Shown here one piece after another: positions 6,626 to 9,484 of a stretch of DNA of 9,484 bases. The notes beneath the pieces were generated by a model. The model was not told where the DNA came from. It saw only the letters and a program-made list of their open reading frames with translations, and searched no databases. Source of the stretch: UBA8444 sp964003875 (GTDB lineage: Bacteria > Bacteroidota > Bacteroidia > Flavobacteriales > UBA7312). Position numbers and translations under genes: made by a program. Within the stretch, counting starts at the first letter, position 1. Each line of letters opens with the position of its first letter. Where the stretch lies: the NCBI GenBank assembly GCA_964003875.1, contig CAXFLH010000057.1, positions 1 to 9,484 of the forward strand, in the 5' to 3' direction.

Positions 6626-7869
6626 TGAGATATTTATTTATTTTCATATTCATTCATTCCATCGCATTGGCTCAAGTTGTGCCTGTAGAGATTGTGAAAT
6701 CTGACAAGGGATACGAATTACTTAGAGAGGGTAAGCCCTATTACATCAAAGGAGTCGGGGGCTTAGAATATTTAGAGAAAGCTAAAGAATATGGTGCTAA
6801 TTCGTTTAGAACATGGTCTACTGAAAATGCTAAGATTTATTTAGACAAAGCACAAGAGCTAGGCATGACTGTATGTTTAGGTTTTTGGGCTCAACACGAA
6901 AGACACGGTTTTGATTGGAGTAATGAGGTGGCTGTTAAACTTCAGCTTGAAAGCTTTGCCAAAGTAGTAGATGAAGTTAAAGATCACCCAGCTTTACTGA
7001 TGTGGGCAGTAGGCAATGAGGTGGACTTGTTCTATTCCAATTTCGACGTTTGGAAGCACATCAATGACATTGCTCTAATGATTAAATCTAAAGACCCTCA
7101 CCATCCTGTAACAACTGTAACTGCTGGTTTGGATGTGGCTGAGGTTAAGCTCATACAAAAATATGCTCCTGATTTAGATTTGTTAGGGGTTAATACCTAC
7201 GGTGGATTGGACTTTGCCATAGAGTCTTTACCATACTATGGTTGGGACAAGCCTTATATCATTACTGAGTGGGGGCCTAACGGTCACTGGGAGTCACCAA
7301 CAACAGATTGGGGCATACCTATAGAGCAAACAAGTACAGAAAAAGCTAAATCATATCGAGAACGTTATGAAATGATATTTGCAGACTCTACGAATTGTTT
7401 TGGTTCTTATGTTTTTCTTTGGGGCTTTAAGCAAGAAACCACATCTTCATGGTATGGGCTTTTCCTAAAAGACGGCACACAGACTAGTGTGATGGACGTT
7501 TTGATAGAGAAGTGGTCAGGTAAAAAACCTACTAACCTTGCGCCAGACATCAATGCCTTTACAATAAATTCTTTAGATGTTTACCAAAACGTTAAAGTAG
7601 ATAAGCGTAGTATTATGGAAGTTAATATTGACGCTTTTGACCCTAATGATGATAAGCTTTCTTATCACATAGAAATAGTGCCTGAAAGTACTGACACAAA
7701 AGCAGGTGGTGATTTCGAAAAAGCACCTACGGCTGTATTTCAAAAAGTATTTTCAAACGCTAAATTTAAGGTCAAAGCGCCTTCAAAAAGCGGTAAGTAC
7801 CGTTTGTTTGTTGTCATTAAAGATGGAGAAAAAGGGGCGACTGCTAATATTCCATTTCTAGTAAATTAA
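6625..7869 (+). CDS. Secreted clan GH-A (GH2/GH5-like TIM barrel) glycosidase with C-terminal Ig-like domain
   Basis: 414 residues; TAATG overlap of one base with the GH16 stop. Signal peptide cleaved at ALA|Q after residue 16, with no lipobox. Residues about 22-297 form a TIM barrel of the GH-A clan: KGVGG near strand 1, N59-S-F-R-T-W on strand 2, W127-A-V-G-N-E132 with E132 as acid/base, N190-T-Y, and YIITEWGP with E215 as nucleophile, then a late VFLWGFK strand (263-269). Residues about 305-414 are an Ig/cadherin-like module (LAPDIN start, DAFDPNDDKLSY, closing IPFLVN). It resembles the TIM domain annotated as 'GH2 C-terminal' in Bacteroidota but lacks the N-terminal beta-sandwich domains of a true GH2. 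Inferred role: trimming or further degrading products of the GH16 enzyme, probably in the periplasm or released. Linkage specificity and family number are not determined. Confidence 0.85.
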   Translation: MRYLFIFIFIHSIALAQVVPVEIVKSDKGYELLREGKPYYIKGVGGLEYLEKAKEYGANSFRTWSTENAKIYLDKAQELGMTVCLGFWAQHERHGFDWSNEVAVKLQLESFAKVVDEVKDHPALLMWAVGNEVDLFYSNFDVWKHINDIALMIKSKDPHHPVTTVTAGLDVAEVKLIQKYAPDLDLLGVNTYGGLDFAIESLPYYGWDKPYIITEWGPNGHWESPTTDWGIPIEQTSTEKAKSYRERYEMIFADSTNCFGSYVFLWGFKQETTSSWYGLFLKDGTQTSVMDVLIEKWSGKKPTNLAPDINAFTINSLDVYQNVKVDKRSIMEVNIDAFDPNDDKLSYHIEIVPESTDTKAGGDFEKAPTAVFQKVFSNAKFKVKAPSKSGKYRLFVVIKDGEKGATANIPFLVN

Positions 7870-7950
7870 TAAGTCAATAAGTTCAGCATAAAAAGTTTCT
7901 ACAACAAGCTGATTTAAATGATTTGGGTCGTAAAAAGTGTAAACTATCGT
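7858..7950 (-). pseudogene. Possible C-terminal remnant of an SGNH-type hydrolase
   Basis: Between stops at 7951-7953 and 7858-7860, the - strand reads YTFYDPNHLNQLVVETF and then a short helix-like tail ending LLIY. The F-Y-D-x-x-H-L-N pattern followed by a C-terminal helix is what ends many SGNH/GDSL hydrolases, including those encoded beside MBOAT acyltransferases; D and H of D-x-x-H are their catalytic pair. It follows the broken MBOAT fragment on the same strand, the usual order in such operons. No start codon or N-terminal part remains. Its stop lies inside the 3' end of the convergent GH-A gene (12-base overlap). At about 30 codons, chance resemblance cannot be excluded. Confidence 0.4.
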
Positions 7951-7963
7951 CTAATTTGATTAA

Positions 7964-8264
7964 TGAATTGAAATTGTAATACTAAAAAAAGCCTAGAAAG
8001 CCGAGATTGACAATGATACTAAGCCATAACAACCCCCTTCGTTTCTTTTGACTTTTTTCATCTTTAGATAAAGACAAGCCTACGCTATAATCTTCTATTG
8101 TGCTTATGACAATGAGAGAAAGAAAGCTCCAATCCCAACAACTATAAAAATAATAACTAGCTAGAAGAAGTATGATATTTTGAGTTTTTATCGACTTATG
8201 GAACAATCAATACAGGCTAATAATATGGAGTAAAAAACGTAAAATCTAAAGAGTTGAATAATAT
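7964..8264 (-). pseudogene. Decayed N-terminal fragment of an MBOAT-family O-acyltransferase gene
   Basis: The best-kept part (8206-7985) reads FHKSIKTQN, LLLASYYFYSCWDWSFLSLI, STIEDYSVGL and LWLSIIVNLGFLGFF, the classic first ~90 residues of AlgI/PatA-like membrane-bound O-acyltransferases. Several lesions show. The initiator position (8262-8264) is ATA, followed by LFNSLDF, where the family has M-L-F-N-S-L. A frameshift sits at or near an A6 run (8232-8237). A TGA at 8207-8209 replaces the Trp of the usual Y-W. A TAG at 7982-7984 stands where F-F-K-Y-Y-N-F is expected, and YYNF does follow it. The remaining ~380 residues, including the catalytic His region, are missing. The intact protein would have O-acetylated an exported polysaccharide. 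Not a functional gene. Confidence 0.75.
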
Positions 8265-8280
8265 CTTAATTATAAGGACA

Positions 8281-8311
8281 TAAACATACACACTAAATCT
8301 CAAACTAACAA
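8281..8311 (-). promoter_or_regulatory. Candidate relic promoter of the broken MBOAT gene
   Basis: On the - strand, TATGTTTA (8288-8281) is one base off the Bacteroidota -7 box TAnnTTTG, with TTG 20 bases upstream (8311-8309). It lies 16 bases before the former initiator at 8264, a sensible leader length. The terminal G to A change would weaken it. The match is short and the DNA AT-rich. Confidence 0.25.
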
Positions 8312-8321
8312 TATACATAAA

Positions 8322-8352
8322 AAAGCCCCGAGTAAAAATTGCTCGGGGCTTT
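8322..8352 (-). terminator. Rho-independent terminator of the T9SS protein gene
   Basis: Perfect 11-bp stem AAAGCCCCGAG / CTCGGGGCTTT (8322-8332 and 8342-8352) with a 9-base A/T-rich loop. Read on the - strand it lies 21 bases after the stop at 8374 and is followed by a six-base T run, an excellent terminator. On the + strand the tail is TTTCATTAATTT, so it may also stop readthrough from the glucan operon. Confidence 0.85.
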
Positions 8353-8373
8353 CATTAATTTATTATAAAAAAA

Positions 8374-9484
8374 TTATTGAAGAATAATTTTTTTGTTGAC
8401 ACCACCTGTAGAAGTAGTTATTTCTAAGAAATAAACTCCTTTAGGTTGAGTATTCATGTCAATCACTTGCGTGTACTGACCAACAAACTCTGTTAACTCT
8501 TCAGTAAATACTTCCTCGCCAATCATGTTCACAACTTTAACTGTCATCGTTTGTTCTTCCTCTGTAGTAAAGGTGACATTAAAGATATCTCTTGATGGGT
8601 TAGGATATACATCCAGGTTAGCCACAGAACTATTCTCTAATCTTGCTCCACCTAATGTGTATTCAACAGGCTGAGAAAAGATAGTAGCCCAAGAAGTACC
8701 GTTAGTACCACAAGCACCACGTATTCTCCAAGAGTAATCCCCTGCTGTCAAACCAAACTTAGTTTTTGAAGTTAATGAACCTGCTAGGTTGTTCCACGCC
8801 CATACTTGACCTGTAGTAACATTAGTTAACTCTAGGAAGTAGTGATCTGGCTGCCCACTCTGCGGCGTACTCCAAGACATCGTAATGGCTGTTTGTGCAC
8901 CATTAGCACTAGTCGATAAGTTAGTTGGCATCTTATCACAAGGTGCCTGTGTCGAGAATGTGGAGAAATCGCCCCAACCTGAATGATATTGTGGGTCTGA
9001 GTCGCCATTAGTATCAACATTACCCGTACACCATGCTTTAGTGTGCCATTCATAGTCTGTGCTTGGCTCAAAGTTTCCTTTTAAAACGCTAATACTACCA
9101 TCGGCAGCTCCGTTAACATAACGGAAAGAGTTTGTACCTACTATACGCATCTTACCTTTAGACTGCCATACTCCCCAAGATGCATCTGGTGCATCAGCAC
9201 TTAAAGTAGCCCATACAGCTTCTGTAGAAGCCGATAAGTTTTCTAAGTTAGCACAAGCATCTAGCGTTGTGTATTGTGAACTTGTCGACCAAGGAGATTG
9301 ACAGTTGGTAGAACCATCTTCATTCAATACTCTAGCTCTAATGTTCCACTCATAAGTAGTGGCTGGTTCCATAAAGTAACGTGTTCTACTAGTTCCTGAA
9401 AATGCATTAGAATTAACAGGACCAGCAGACATTACTGTCCACGAAGAAGTCCCTAATTCACGATAACGAATCATATAATGTGAT
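8374..9484 (-). CDS. T9SS-exported protein with fibronectin-III-like repeats (3' part; start beyond the window)
   Basis: At least 369 C-terminal residues. The first in-frame ATG (9474) falls inside a domain strand (SHYMIRYRE), and the frame is open to the window edge, so the true start lies outside. Numbering from that Met, three FnIII-like modules are seen: a partial one to about 72, then about 73-178 and 179-274. They share YEW- or YSW-type strands (41-43, 141-143, 247-249) and begin with a Cys (C74, C179), with further Cys at 58, 149 and 255. Residues about 287-366 are a type A T9SS sorting domain: LDVYPNPS start, V-K-V-V-N-M-x-G, PKGVYFLEI, ending KKIILQ. The protein is therefore moved across the outer membrane by T9SS and released or anchored. 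The missing N-terminus may hold an enzyme, adhesin or more repeats; function unknown. Confidence 0.9.
   Translation of the reverse strand, partial: SHYMIRYRELGTSSWTVMSAGPVNSNAFSGTSRTRYFMEPATTYEWNIRARVLNEDGSTNCQSPWSTSSQYTTLDACANLENLSASTEAVWATLSADAPDASWGVWQSKGKMRIVGTNSFRYVNGAADGSISVLKGNFEPSTDYEWHTKAWCTGNVDTNGDSDPQYHSGWGDFSTFSTQAPCDKMPTNLSTSANGAQTAITMSWSTPQSGQPDHYFLELTNVTTGQVWAWNNLAGSLTSKTKFGLTAGDYSWRIRGACGTNGTSWATIFSQPVEYTLGGARLENSSVANLDVYPNPSRDIFNVTFTTEEEQTMTVKVVNMIGEEVFTEELTEFVGQYTQVIDMNTQPKGVYFLEITTSTGGVNKKIILQ

Larger units (their letters stand above)
7870..8321. other. Gene-free convergent spacer holding only relic coding sequence
   Basis: About 450 bases between the GH-A gene and the terminator at 8322. 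Everything recognisable here is the MBOAT fragment, the putative SGNH tail and a candidate relic promoter. I see no tRNA, no CRISPR-like repeat, no transposase remnant and no clear hairpin terminator immediately after the GH-A stop. The + strand operon may therefore run on to the hairpin at 8322-8352, making antisense RNA over the relics. Confidence 0.5.

Noticed and set aside
8157..8164. CTAGCTAG palindrome
   Set aside because: Eight bases only and inside the MBOAT relic coding sequence; no pairing partner or nearby promoter element.
7982..8206. A small intact membrane protein of 74 residues on the - strand
   Set aside because: It would need a TTG start, begins one codon after a TGA, and has convincing MBOAT sequence continuing both before and after it in broken form, so it is read as a pseudogene fragment.
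8832..9071. 79-codon - strand frame inside the T9SS protein gene
   Set aside because: Alternate frame of a gene with clear FnIII repeats and sorting domain; no signature.
1..9484. CRISPR arrays, tRNA or rRNA genes, insertion sequences, phage or toxin-antitoxin modules
   Set aside because: No regularly spaced repeats, cloverleaf-like sequence, transposase motif, terminal inverted repeats or such proteins were seen on either strand.

Overview
The window looks like chromosomal DNA from an AT-rich Bacteroidota, probably a flavobacterium-like and possibly marine organism. Four things point there: a TAnnTTTG-type promoter box, signal peptides ending in A-Q, several lipoproteins started without a Shine-Dalgarno sequence, and a C-terminal type IX secretion (T9SS) sorting domain. 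The genus cannot be named from sequence alone.

Region 1 (1-129) holds a strong hairpin terminator for a gene to the left. It is followed by a Bacteroidota-type promoter with a perfect 13-bp dyad just downstream of the -7 box. Region 2 (130-7869) is one tight six-gene operon on the + strand, with junctions of +10, +3, -20, -4 and -1 bases. In order it encodes two outer-membrane beta-barrel proteins, two lipoproteins built from Ig-like and jelly-roll (carbohydrate-binding-like) modules, a GH16 beta-glucanase lipoprotein of the laminarinase type, and a secreted clan GH-A glycosidase with a C-terminal Ig-like domain.

Region 3 (7870-8321) has no intact gene. It carries the decayed - strand remains of an MBOAT-family O-acyltransferase gene: lost start codon, frameshift, two in-frame stops. 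Next to it is what looks like the last codons of an SGNH-type hydrolase, as if a deletion had fused the ends of a two-gene acetylation operon. Region 4 (8322-9484) has a terminator with almost the same stem as the first one, then the 3' part of a - strand gene for a T9SS-exported protein with fibronectin-III-like repeats. Its 5' end lies beyond the window.

Working model (inference): the operon captures and degrades a mixed- or beta-1,3-linked glucan such as laminarin. The lipoproteins would bind the chain, the GH16 enzyme would cut it, the barrels would pass oligosaccharides, and the GH-A enzyme would process the products. It resembles a polysaccharide utilization locus, but neither barrel looks like SusC and neither binding lipoprotein looks like SusD. 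That is the most notable thing in the window.
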